Positions 26,063 to 33,895 of a stretch of DNA of 60,593 nucleotides are shown here, in pieces (within the stretch, counting starts at the first letter, position 1; every line of letters starts with the position of its first letter). The stretch spans positions 41,306-101,898 of the forward strand of contig NZ_VDLV01000016.1 of NCBI RefSeq assembly GCF_013608025.1, written 5' to 3'. The notes beneath the pieces are model-generated. The model searched no databases and was not told the origin of the DNA. It saw only the letters and a list, made by a program, of their open reading frames with translations. The stretch is from Pseudomonas brassicacearum subsp. neoaurantiaca (GTDB lineage Bacteria > Pseudomonadota > Gammaproteobacteria > Pseudomonadales > Pseudomonadaceae). The translations under genes were made by a program, and so were the position numbers.

Positions 26063-26877
26063 GCACGCCAGAATCCAGCGAAGCCACCCGCGAGCCGCTC
26101 CACGATTCGGCGCAGCGACTGTTGGACGGAGTCAATCGCTTCACGGTGCTGACGGTCAACACGCACAAAGGCTTCACCGCCCTGAACCGGCGCTTCATCC
26201 TGCCGGAGCTGCGCGAAGCGGTGCGCAGCGTTTCAGCCGACGTGGTGTTCCTGCAGGAAGTCCACGGCACCCACGAGCACCATCCCCAGCGCTACAGCAA
26301 CTGGCCGAGCATTCCCCAATATGAATTTCTCGCCGACACCCTCTGGCCGCAGTTCGCCTACGGGCGCAACGCGGTGTACCCGGCGGGCGATCACGGCAAT
26401 GCGTTGCTGTCGAAATTCCAGATCATCCGCCACGACAACCTCGACGTTTCCATCAGCGGCCACGAAAGCCGCGGCATGCTGCACAGCGTACTGCGGCTGC
26501 CGAACAGCGATGGTGGGAGGGATGTACATGCCATTTGCGTCCACCTGGGGTTGCGCGAAGGCCATCGCGTCGCGCAACTGAAACTGCTTTGCCAACGCTT
26601 GAGCGAATTGCCGCCCGAAGCACCGGTCATCGTTGCCGGCGACTTCAACGACTGGCGCGGCAAGGCCAATGACCTGCTCGCGCCCTGCGGCCTGCGGGAG
26701 GTGTTCGCCGAGCAGTGGGGCAAACCGGCCCGCAGTTTTCCGGCGCGCCTGCCGATCTTGCGCCTGGACCGCATCTACGTGCGCAACCTCAAGGCCCATC
26801 ACGCCAAGGTACTGAATGTACGTCCCTGGTCGCACCTTTCCGACCACGCACCGCTGTCGGTGGAGATCGAATTATGA
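26059..26877 (+). CDS. YbhP-like endonuclease/exonuclease/phosphatase family protein
   Basis: Metal-dependent phosphohydrolase fold, 272 aa, with no signal peptide. All family motifs are present: [56 protein letters not shown] and [10 protein letters not shown]. The ATG overlaps the DUF72 stop (ATGA) and its own stop overlaps the clsB start (ATGA). E. coli has the same ybhP-clsB-ybhN order, which argues for a lipid-related phosphodiesterase rather than a nuclease. Confidence 0.92.
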   Translation: MSTPESSEATREPLHDSAQRLLDGVNRFTVLTVNTHKGFTALNRRFILPELREAVRSVSADVVFLQEVHGTHEHHPQRYSNWPSIPQYEFLADTLWPQFAYGRNAVYPAGDHGNALLSKFQIIRHDNLDVSISGHESRGMLHSVLRLPNSDGGRDVHAICVHLGLREGHRVAQLKLLCQRLSELPPEAPVIVAGDFNDWRGKANDLLAPCGLREVFAEQWGKPARSFPARLPILRLDRIYVRNLKAHHAKVLNVRPWSHLSDHAPLSVEIEL

Positions 26878-28172
26878 ACGCGACGATGGACAAGGCGACG
26901 GTAGAAAAGGTCGAGGTTCCACCGACCGAACGCAACCCGGCGCTGGCGGATGTCGAATACGGCTGGCACGGCAACAACCGCGTCACGCTGCTGGAAAACG
27001 GCGAGGAATATTTCCCACGGGTTTTCGAGGCGATTCGCCGGGCCCAGGAAGAAATTCTCCTGGAGACGTTCATTCTGTTCGAGGACAAGGTCGGCTTTGA
27101 ATTGCGCGACCTGCTGGTGGACGCGGCCAAGCGTGGCGTGCGCATCACCGTCAACCTCGATGGGTTCGGTTGCGGCGAACTGACCACCGATTTCCTGGCC
27201 TCATTGAGCGATGCCGGCGTACGCCTGCAGATGTTCGACCCGGCCCCACGGCACTTGGGCATCCGCACCAACTGGTTCCGCCGGCTGCACCGCAAGATTG
27301 TGGTGGTGGACGGGGTGATTGCGTTCATCGGCGGGATCAACTTTTCCGCTGATCACTTGGGCGATTTCGGTCCCGAGGCCAAGCAGGATTACTCAGTGGA
27401 AATCAAAGGCCCGGCGGTGGTGGATATCCATCACTTCGCGCTGCTGCAAAGCGGTCGGCCGGCCCGGGCCAAGTATTGGTGGCAACGTCGCCGCAGCCGC
27501 CGCACCGAACTGGCGTTCAACGACCATGACGGCCAGGTGCGCCTGGTCTATCGCGATAACCACGAGCATCAGACCGACATCGAGGAGGTCTACCTGCAAG
27601 TGCTGCGCAGCGCCCAGCGCCGGGTGGTGATCGCCAACGCGTATTTCTTCCCCGGGTATCGGTTGTTGCGCGAGATCCGCAACGCCGCGCGACGTGGCGT
27701 CGAGGTGCGGCTGATCCTGCAAGGGCAGCCGGACATGATGATCGCCAAGCTCGCGGCGCGGATGCTCTATGACTATCTGATCAAGGCCGGCGTAACGATC
27801 TACGAATATTGCGAGCGGCCGCTGCACGGCAAAGTCGCCTTGGTGGACGAGGACTGGAGCACGGTCGGTTCGAGCAACCTCGATCCGCTGAGCCTGTCAC
27901 TGAACCTGGAAGCCAACGTGCTGATCCGCGACCGGGCATTCAACCGCGAACTGTTCGAACGCCTCGACCACCTGAGCCGCAATCACTGCACCGTCATGCC
28001 CGAAAATCATGCCCGTCGAGGGCTGCTGTGGCGCATGACCATCGGTTTCATGGTGTTCCACTTCCTGCGTCATTTTCCGGCCTGGGCCGGATGGCTGCCG
28101 GCCCATAAACCGCGTCTGAAACCTTTTTCACCGCCGACGGCGGTCCGGAGCGAACCCCATGAACCACTCTGA
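26874..28172 (+). CDS. clsB: cardiolipin synthase B
   Basis: Phospholipase D-superfamily synthase of 432 aa, homologous to E. coli YbhO/ClsB. Two HKD motifs are intact: HRKIVVVDG (with GGINFSADH after it) and [20 protein letters not shown]. No long N-terminal membrane anchor is present, as expected for ClsB; a hydrophobic patch occurs near the C-terminus ([20 protein letters not shown]). It overlaps both neighbours and belongs to a four-gene operon. Confidence 0.94.
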   Translation: MNATMDKATVEKVEVPPTERNPALADVEYGWHGNNRVTLLENGEEYFPRVFEAIRRAQEEILLETFILFEDKVGFELRDLLVDAAKRGVRITVNLDGFGCGELTTDFLASLSDAGVRLQMFDPAPRHLGIRTNWFRRLHRKIVVVDGVIAFIGGINFSADHLGDFGPEAKQDYSVEIKGPAVVDIHHFALLQSGRPARAKYWWQRRRSRRTELAFNDHDGQVRLVYRDNHEHQTDIEEVYLQVLRSAQRRVVIANAYFFPGYRLLREIRNAARRGVEVRLILQGQPDMMIAKLAARMLYDYLIKAGVTIYEYCERPLHGKVALVDEDWSTVGSSNLDPLSLSLNLEANVLIRDRAFNRELFERLDHLSRNHCTVMPENHARRGLLWRMTIGFMVFHFLRHFPAWAGWLPAHKPRLKPFSPPTAVRSEPHEPL

Positions 28173-29160
28173 AGCGCACACCGCGCCGAGAGATGCCCAT
28201 GCGCCGGAACAGGCCAAGCCCAAGTCGCGCTGGAGCCGCTGGAAACGCCCGCTGACCCTGGCTTTTTTCCTGCTGCTGATCGTGCTGTTCACCGCCCTGG
28301 CACGGCGCATCGATTGGTCCGAGGTGTTCACGACCCTGGCGGATTTCAAGCAGCGCACGTTGCTGATCGCCGCCGCGCTGACCATCGCCAGCTTCATCAC
28401 CTACGCCGGCTTCGACCTGATCGGGCGCACTTACATCCGGCAAAAACTGGGCTGGCGGCAAATACTTCCGGTGGGGGTGATCAGTTACGCCTTCAATCTC
28501 AACCTCAGTGCCTGGGTCGGCGGCATCGCCATGCGCTATCGGCTGTATTCGCGGCTCGGGGTGAGCACGGGCAATATCGCCAAGATTCTCGGCCTGAGCC
28601 TGGCCACCAACTGGTTCGGCTACATGACCTTGGCCGGCGTGGTGTTCAGCAGTGGCCTGGTGACGATGCCTCCGGGCTGGAAACTGAGCAGCGATGCGCT
28701 GCAAGGCGTCGGAGTGCTGCTATTGCTAATCAGCGCCGGCTATCTGCTGGCCTGCCGTTTCTCCAAGCGCCGGGCCTGGACGATTCGCGGCATGGAAATC
28801 AACCTGCCTTCGCTGCGCATGGCCGTGTTGCAATTGGCATTGGGGGCGCTGAACTGGTCGCTGATGGCGGCGGTGATCTTTACGCTGTTGCCGAGCAAAC
28901 TCGAATACCCGGTGGTGCTCGGGGTGCTGTTGATCAGCAGCATTGCTGGCGTGATTACCCACATTCCGGCCGGACTCGGGGTGCTGGAGGCGGTGTTTGT
29001 CGCGCTGTTGCAGCATGAGGTGTCACGGGGCAGCTTGATCGCCGGACTGATTGCCTACCGGGCGATCTATTTCATCCTGCCGCTGTTGATCACGGTGGTG
29101 ATGTACCTGGTGATCGAGGCGAAGGCCAAGGCGTTGCGGGTCAAGCCTGGGGTCAAGTGA
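28159..29160 (+). CDS. YbhN-like lysylphosphatidylglycerol synthase-type membrane protein
   Basis: Integral membrane protein of 333 aa in the UPF0104/LPG synthase transmembrane family. Hydrophobic helices begin at about residue 34 (LTLAFFLLLIVLFTALA) and continue to the C-terminus, seven or eight in total. The family core NLNLSAWVGGIAMRYRLYSR and THIPAGLGVLEAVFVALL are visible. It starts 14 bp inside clsB. The soluble LPG synthase domain is absent, so amino-acyl transfer is not expected; a lipid transport or flipping role is possible. Confidence 0.9.
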   Translation: MNHSEAHTAPRDAHAPEQAKPKSRWSRWKRPLTLAFFLLLIVLFTALARRIDWSEVFTTLADFKQRTLLIAAALTIASFITYAGFDLIGRTYIRQKLGWRQILPVGVISYAFNLNLSAWVGGIAMRYRLYSRLGVSTGNIAKILGLSLATNWFGYMTLAGVVFSSGLVTMPPGWKLSSDALQGVGVLLLLISAGYLLACRFSKRRAWTIRGMEINLPSLRMAVLQLALGALNWSLMAAVIFTLLPSKLEYPVVLGVLLISSIAGVITHIPAGLGVLEAVFVALLQHEVSRGSLIAGLIAYRAIYFILPLLITVVMYLVIEAKAKALRVKPGVK

Positions 29161-29182
29161 TGCGGTGCCCAGTCTGGCCTCA

Positions 29183-29274
29183 TCGCGAGCAAGCTCGCTC
29201 CCACAGGGGATGTGTAGCGATCGAGATAGGTGTGCTCACAACAAATCCATTGTGGGAGCGAGCTTGCTCGCGAA
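29183..29274. repeat. REP pair, family A
   Basis: Inverted copies at 29183..29205 and 29252..29274, between the convergent stops of ybhN and the alpha/beta hydrolase. No classic terminator is visible, so the pair may act as one. Confidence 0.9.
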
Positions 29275-29298
29275 GGGGCCCGCCTGAACGCCACATGT

Positions 29299-30057
29299 CT
29301 ACCGCTCCTGAATAATGCTCAACCGCTCGCCCACCACCATTTCCGTGATCCAGCTCACCAGGATCGAGGTGTAGGCCTGTTGTGACACGGGGTCGCTCAG
29401 GGAATGGTCGGCGCCGTCGATGATCCGATGGGTCAGCGAATGAGTCTGCTGGCAGGCCGCGCGGTAGCTCATGATCGTGGCATGGGGTACATGGTCGTCG
29501 GTCTCGGACTCCACCAGCAGCACATCACCCGTGAACTGCGAGCACGCATGCAAGGCGCGGTTGGTGTCGGCGTGGACCAGGGTGCTGCGATAATCCAGCA
29601 GGTCGGTTTTGTCCAGGTCGCGCTTGGGCGTGTGCCACTGCTCGTCGCGGTAGAGCGCTGGCACTCGCAAGGCCAACCAGCGCACCGGACGCAACGAAGT
29701 CAGGATCGAGGCCAGGTAACCGCCGTAGCTGGTGCCGACCACGGCGATCGCTGAAGTGTCCAGGCCGGGGTGGGCAAGCAACCGGTCGTAGGCCGCCAGC
29801 AGGTCCCGCAAGTTGTCCTCTCGCGTGACCCGTGACAACGGAATTCCCGCGCCCCCCGTGTGCCCGCGCAAGTCGAAGGTCAGGCACACGCAGCCTAGGC
29901 CGGCGATGCCCTTCGCCCGTTCAAGATCACGCTCTTGGCTGCCGCCCCAACCGTGTACGAACAAGACGCCGGGGACCTTCGACTTGGGGCTCAGGAAGGT
30001 CCCGTTCATATGCTCATCATCGATGGCAATCTGGATGGTTTCGCTTCTAGCCGTCAT
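29299..30057 (-). CDS. alpha/beta hydrolase
   Basis: Soluble hydrolase of 252 aa. Nucleophile elbow VVGTSYGGYLAS (catalytic Ser), likely acid in LLVESETDDHVPHA, and catalytic His in IDGADHSLSDP. The early FVHGWGGSQERDLERAKG gives the oxyanion region. The pattern resembles dienelactone hydrolase/prolyl oligopeptidase-like esterases. It overlaps the upstream DUF3182 gene by 11 bp, so both are translated together. Substrate unknown. Confidence 0.9.
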   Translation of the reverse strand: MTARSETIQIAIDDEHMNGTFLSPKSKVPGVLFVHGWGGSQERDLERAKGIAGLGCVCLTFDLRGHTGGAGIPLSRVTREDNLRDLLAAYDRLLAHPGLDTSAIAVVGTSYGGYLASILTSLRPVRWLALRVPALYRDEQWHTPKRDLDKTDLLDYRSTLVHADTNRALHACSQFTGDVLLVESETDDHVPHATIMSYRAACQQTHSLTHRIIDGADHSLSDPVSQQAYTSILVSWITEMVVGERLSIIQER

Positions 30058-31156
30058 AGGATTGAACCGTTACGTATTTGAGTAGGAAATCACCGTTCTC
30101 TGCCGGGCCGCGATAAATCTCCGTGGCGCCGGAGGGCAGCGGTTGGTCGGTGTAGGTTTCGACCGAGGACACCCGGACCGCGCGGACCGAGGGATCCTCG
30201 ACAAACACCTGCAATGCCGCGAGCTCTGCGCTGCTGGCACCGCCCATTCGCCAGGATTGCTCCAGCACGCCGCCGCGAGGCTGGCCACCGGTATCCGTCC
30301 CTTGGGCGATGTCGTAATTGCGCCGCGACGCAAAGAACGTCGGAAATGCCTGGTTGGCGGCGTCATCGAAGACCTGGGCCAGCCGCACCGCTTCGCGAAC
30401 ATCGTCTTGCAGTTCCAGGCCGAGCAACTCGATATAGCCACCTTGGGCCACCAGCAGGTCAGAACCGCCATAGACCTCCTGCCCTTCGTTGTCATGGGTC
30501 AGGTGTTGCACGCCGCAATAGCTCAAGACCCTACCGTTGATGAAGCTCTGGCCGACGCTCTGGGTCTTGACCTCATTGAGGTTCTGCTCCAGCACGATGC
30601 CCTCGCTGAACACCGCCTGGGCGTCTGGCGCCGCGACGATTTCATCGAATTGCGCGATGCTTCGGATGACCCGCTGGCCACGTCCGGCGCAAGCATGGAT
30701 TGGCTTGAAGCGAATCAGTCCGGCGTAAAGCAAATGCTCGGCGGCCTGGCGCGCATCCTTGAGGGAGAACACGCTGATGCCGTCGAGTACAACGCCCCGG
30801 GCCAGCTTGGCGAACAGCGGTGACCAGCCTTTCGGCGCAACCGCGTCCTTATTCAACAGACCATGGGCGATCGCCTTGGTGCAGATAAAGTCGTGATCGA
30901 CGTAACCGCCCCAGAGATCATCCGGACCCTTGACGCCCAGGCGCAATGCAGCCTCGGGGCCGATCAGGGTTTGCGTGGGCAACAGGTACAGATCCCGCCC
31001 GGCGTGCTGCTGGCTGTCGTAGCTGCCGCCGTATTCCAGGCCAAGAATATTCGCCAACCAGCGGGCCAGCGCCCGATTGGTTTCGACTTCATGCTTCGGG
31101 GCGTGAGGATTGACCGAATGGGCCAACACCAGTTTGTTGCGATGGGTCGCCGTCAT
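30047..31156 (-). CDS. DUF3182 family protein, possible ATP-grasp enzyme
   Basis: Protein of 369 aa with no signal peptide. I recognise it as DUF3182 from the start (NKLVLAHSVNPHAPKHEVET). The middle looks like an ATP-grasp fold: a lysine followed by a Gly-rich loop in RFKPIHACAGRGQRVIRS, then VLEQNLNEVKTQSVGQSFI with the acidic residues expected for nucleotide binding. ATP-grasp is my inference. AAAGGA lies just before the ATG. It overlaps the hydrolase gene downstream, suggesting a synthesis/cleavage or maturation pair. Confidence 0.8.
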   Translation of the reverse strand: MTATHRNKLVLAHSVNPHAPKHEVETNRALARWLANILGLEYGGSYDSQQHAGRDLYLLPTQTLIGPEAALRLGVKGPDDLWGGYVDHDFICTKAIAHGLLNKDAVAPKGWSPLFAKLARGVVLDGISVFSLKDARQAAEHLLYAGLIRFKPIHACAGRGQRVIRSIAQFDEIVAAPDAQAVFSEGIVLEQNLNEVKTQSVGQSFINGRVLSYCGVQHLTHDNEGQEVYGGSDLLVAQGGYIELLGLELQDDVREAVRLAQVFDDAANQAFPTFFASRRNYDIAQGTDTGGQPRGGVLEQSWRMGGASSAELAALQVFVEDPSVRAVRVSSVETYTDQPLPSGATEIYRGPAENGDFLLKYVTVQSYDG

Positions 31157-31345
31157 GCGTTGTCCTTTTAACTTCGCCAGTAGCTGTAGCTATAAGGATT
31201 GCAGAGATCAGGCCAACGGCGCGGCAGGGGACGAACGGTCACGGAAACGGGGGGATGGGCGGAGAAATATGGCACCGGGCCTGTTTCATTCTGCACGACG
31301 GGAAGCGGCCGTCCGGCAAATTGCACGACGCCTACCGCGTATTCT

Positions 31346-31466
31346 GTGGCGAGGGGATTTATCCCCGCTGGGCTGCGCAGCAGCCCCTAACAATTAAAAT
31401 GACACACCGCGGTGTAAGTTTTCTGTGGGGCGCTGCGCACCCAGCGGGAGCAAGCTCCCTCGCCAC
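31346..31466. repeat. REP-like compound repeat, family B, in a 319-bp gap
   Basis: Arms at 31346 and 31466; the left arm is the variant GAGGGGATTTATCCCCGC. The gap 31157-31475 should hold the DUF3182 promoter in its left part, where TAGCT-GT-AGCTA forms a small dyad near 31180-31192. I see nothing else. Confidence 0.85.
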
Positions 31467-31475
31467 GGGTCGGCT

Positions 31476-32471
31476 TCAGCCTTTGGAAGCGTTTTGTGGG
31501 CTCACCCCAAACTTCGCCCGATAGTCACTCGGCGCCAGCCCGGTGATTTTCTTGAAGGTCGATCGAAAGGCGCCGGGGTCCTGATAACCCACGGTCCAGG
31601 CAATGTGATCGATGGTGCCGTTGGTGAATTCCAGCATTTCGCGGGCCTTGCCAACTCGCAGATGCTGGCAGTATTCGGTGGGCTTGAGTCCGGTGGCGGC
31701 ACGGAACCGGCGCAAGAAGGTGCGTTCTTCCAGACCGGCCTGCTCGGCCATCGCGCCGAGGGAGACGTCCACCGCGCCGCTGCGCTGCAACCAGTGTTGC
31801 ACCTTGAGGATCGCACCGTCACCGTGCCCCAGGATCGGCGCAAAATTGCTGCCGCACTGGCTCGCGCTGTCACTGTGCTCGACCACCAGGAATTTCGCCG
31901 TGCGCGTGGCGATGCTAGGGCCGAGCAGACGATCCACCAATCGCAGCCCAAGCTCCGACCAGGCCATCAGCCCCGCCGTGGTGATCAGGTCACCGTCATC
32001 GACGATGGGTTTGTCGGCGTTGAGCTTGATCTTCGGATAACGCGCCGCGAAGGACTTCGCCGACGTCCAGTGGGTCGTGGCGCTGCGCCCATCGAGCAAG
32101 CCGCTTTCGGCCAACAGGATCGAGCCGACGCAAACCCCGCCCAATACCGTGCCGTCGGCATGCTGAGCCCGAAGCCAATCCATCAGCGCCGGCGTGGCAA
32201 GCCTTTCATTGAAGCCGGCAATGGAGGGCGGGATCAGCAAGGCAATCAGTTTGCCCGACGGTCCATCCTCGCTGTCGAAGACCCGTAGCGGCACCTCACC
32301 GTTCTCGGTGCGCCAATGACTCACCCGCAGCCTCGGTAACTGCGCACTGGCCTGCTCGGTTGCGATCCTCGCCGCGACTGTAAACAGATCGGTCAAGCCG
32401 TGCACCGCCGCCAATTGCGCACCGGGATACATCAGCACGCCAAGTTCAGCGAATGCCCTTTCCTGCGCCAT
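31476..32471 (-). CDS. GlxA-family AraC-type transcriptional regulator
   Basis: Regulator of 331 aa. The N-terminal ~190 residues are a DJ-1/PfpI-like domain (FAELGVLMYPGAQLAAVHG; GGVCVGSILLAESGLLDG with the Cys elbow; ATTHW). The C-terminal ~110 residues are an AraC double helix-turn-helix (QAGLEERTFLRRFRAATG; GYQDPGAFRSTFKKITG). The ATG at 32471 is preferred as it gives the usual domain start. It is divergent from the cysteine hydrolase at 32568 across 96 bp, the common layout of a regulator and its target. The inducer is unknown. Confidence 0.93.
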   Translation of the reverse strand: MAQERAFAELGVLMYPGAQLAAVHGLTDLFTVAARIATEQASAQLPRLRVSHWRTENGEVPLRVFDSEDGPSGKLIALLIPPSIAGFNERLATPALMDWLRAQHADGTVLGGVCVGSILLAESGLLDGRSATTHWTSAKSFAARYPKIKLNADKPIVDDGDLITTAGLMAWSELGLRLVDRLLGPSIATRTAKFLVVEHSDSASQCGSNFAPILGHGDGAILKVQHWLQRSGAVDVSLGAMAEQAGLEERTFLRRFRAATGLKPTEYCQHLRVGKAREMLEFTNGTIDHIAWTVGYQDPGAFRSTFKKITGLAPSDYRAKFGVSPQNASKG

Positions 32472-32567
32472 TGTCAGTTTTCCCTCGCCTATTGTCGTTG
32501 CGGCCAATCCTCCCATCGCCGGGCTTGGCCAATACTGGCTTCACCGCAATCAACCGAGGAAGCCCCC

Positions 32568-33131
32568 ATGTCCAAGCAAGCGCTCATCGTAGTCGATATC
32601 CAGAACGACTACTTCCCCCAAGGAAAATGGCCATTGGTCGGCGTCGAAGCTGCAGCCGACAACGCCGCTAGAATGATCGAAGCGTTTCGCCAGGCTGGCA
32701 ATCCAGTGGTGCACATTCGCCATGAATTCACCTCCGACGAAGCGCCCTTTTTCACGCCAGGCTCCGAAGGCGCGCAGTTGCATTCCAAAGTGCTCAACCA
32801 TGCCGACGAGCCGGTGGTGCTCAAGCATTTCGTCAACTCGTTTCGCGAAACCGAACTGCAACCGATCCTCGATCAACAGGGCATCGAGCAGTTGGTGGTC
32901 GTCGGTAGCATGAGCCATATGTGTATCGATGGCGTCGTGCGGGCGGCAGCAGACCTGGGCTACGGCGTCACGGTGATTCACGATGCGTGCGCGACTCGCG
33001 ATCTGGAATTCAACGGCGTGGTCGTCCCGGCCGCACAAGTCCATGCCGCATTCATGTCGGCGCTGGGGTTTGCCTATGCGAATGTGGTGAGTACCGAGCA
33101 GTTCCTGAGCGACAGCCAAGCACAGGCATAG
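32568..33131 (+). CDS. isochorismatase-family cysteine hydrolase
   Basis: Protein of 187 aa with the full catalytic triad of the family: Asp in LIVVDIQNDYF, Lys in VVLKHFVNSF, and Cys in VVGSMSHMCIDGVVRAA. The core ends with VTVIHDACATRDLEFNG. GAGGAAG precedes the ATG. Members cleave amides or N-carbamoyl groups (nicotinamide and others); the substrate here cannot be read from sequence. Probably controlled by the divergent GlxA-type regulator. Confidence 0.92.
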   Translation: MSKQALIVVDIQNDYFPQGKWPLVGVEAAADNAARMIEAFRQAGNPVVHIRHEFTSDEAPFFTPGSEGAQLHSKVLNHADEPVVLKHFVNSFRETELQPILDQQGIEQLVVVGSMSHMCIDGVVRAAADLGYGVTVIHDACATRDLEFNGVVVPAAQVHAAFMSALGFAYANVVSTEQFLSDSQAQA

Positions 33132-33163
33132 CGATAAACAGCAAGCGAAATGACTAGGCGTGC

Positions 33164-33217
33164 ATGGGCGGTTACTACGAGAATGGCCAGGTTTCTCTGC
33201 CAGAGCCCGTCGTATGA
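33164..33217 (+). CDS. 17-codon ORF before the orphan gene (leader or detached N-terminus)
   Basis: Encodes MGGYYENGQVSLPEPVV and stops at TGA overlapping the ATG of the next gene (ATGA). Codons look like those of real genes here (GGC, TAC, GAG, CCC). It is either a leader peptide that couples translation or the true N-terminus of the next protein separated by a one-base frameshift. Confidence 0.35.
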   Translation: MGGYYENGQVSLPEPVV

Positions 33218-33837
33218 AACGTAAACGCCCGCCGCGCCTGGTCAGTTCTCCAGCCCCAAGTGACATGCCCGGATGGGCGCCAAAACATCCGCCAACCTGG
33301 GATTGCCCAAGCGATGTATCCAGGCCGGGATTCCTGGGGACAATGATCTACGCTACGGGCTTGTTGATGGCCCTGCCCGTCTACTGGCTGGCAGTGTTTA
33401 CGATGGTGCTGTTCAAGGTCGAAGGCCTGTCGACCACTCACAAGATGATTATCATGGACCCGCTGGTCATGGCGCTCATGTTCATCAGCGCATTCGCCGC
33501 CATCTGCGTCATCAACTGGCTGGCATCCGAACCTGACGTCCTGGGTTTCTGCTTTGACGAACGCCAGCAACGCCTCACCTTCACCCAGCGCCGTCCTGCC
33601 CGGGAGGTCACCGAGGAATGCGTCCCCTACAGCGACATCCATTACATCAAGCCCTATACCTTGACCACTTTCGCCAACGTGAATCACTTTGATGTGGGCT
33701 ACACCGGCGCCGATGGCAAGCCGATCTCACTTCGGTTTCGGGTGGATATCACGGTGAAGGAAATGGAGTCCCATGCCACGTGGTTGACGGAGTCGATTGG
33801 CGAGAGGATGCAAGAGCTGTTGGATCTGGATTTGTGA
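33214..33837 (+). CDS. hypothetical membrane protein with two helices
   Basis: Protein of 207 aa (from the ATG at 33214). After a basic, Pro-rich N-terminus (MKRKRPPRLVSSPAPSD, then WAPKHPPTWDCPSD) come two transmembrane helices (about residues 45-70, MIYATGLLMALPVYWLAVFTM, and 85-107, LVMALMFISAFAAICVI). The remaining ~100 residues are soluble (FDERQQRLTFTQRRPAREV; CVPYSDIHYIKPYTL; GYTGADGKPISLRF). I recognise no named domain with certainty; the layout recalls small membrane proteins seen near type VI secretion cargo, but no such genes are here. The start is uncertain because the ribosome binding site is weak. Confidence 0.65.
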   Translation: MKRKRPPRLVSSPAPSDMPGWAPKHPPTWDCPSDVSRPGFLGTMIYATGLLMALPVYWLAVFTMVLFKVEGLSTTHKMIIMDPLVMALMFISAFAAICVINWLASEPDVLGFCFDERQQRLTFTQRRPAREVTEECVPYSDIHYIKPYTLTTFANVNHFDVGYTGADGKPISLRFRVDITVKEMESHATWLTESIGERMQELLDLDL

Positions 33838-33849
33838 GCCCGTGGGTAT

Positions 33850-33870
33850 GCCCTCCTGGACCGGGAGGGC
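33850..33870. terminator. hairpin between convergent genes, possible terminator
   Basis: GCCCTCC, a seven-base loop, then GGAGGGC, in the 58-bp gap between the orphan gene and the GH31 gene. There is no T-run, so termination strength is doubtful. Confidence 0.45.
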
Positions 33871-33895
33871 AAGACTTCCCAAGGAATCAATGAAG

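Noticed and set aside
31176..31195. Small dyad TAGCT-GT-AGCTA before DUF3182 as operator
   Set aside because: Too short and isolated to call; mentioned only in the gap description.
1..31466. CRISPR-like repeats
   Set aside because: The repeats are inverted pairs in separate intergenic gaps, not direct repeats with spacers; no cas genes.
31476..33837. Defence or toxin-antitoxin system
   Set aside because: No nuclease, toxin or antitoxin motif; the genes are a GlxA regulator, a cysteine hydrolase and an unknown membrane protein.
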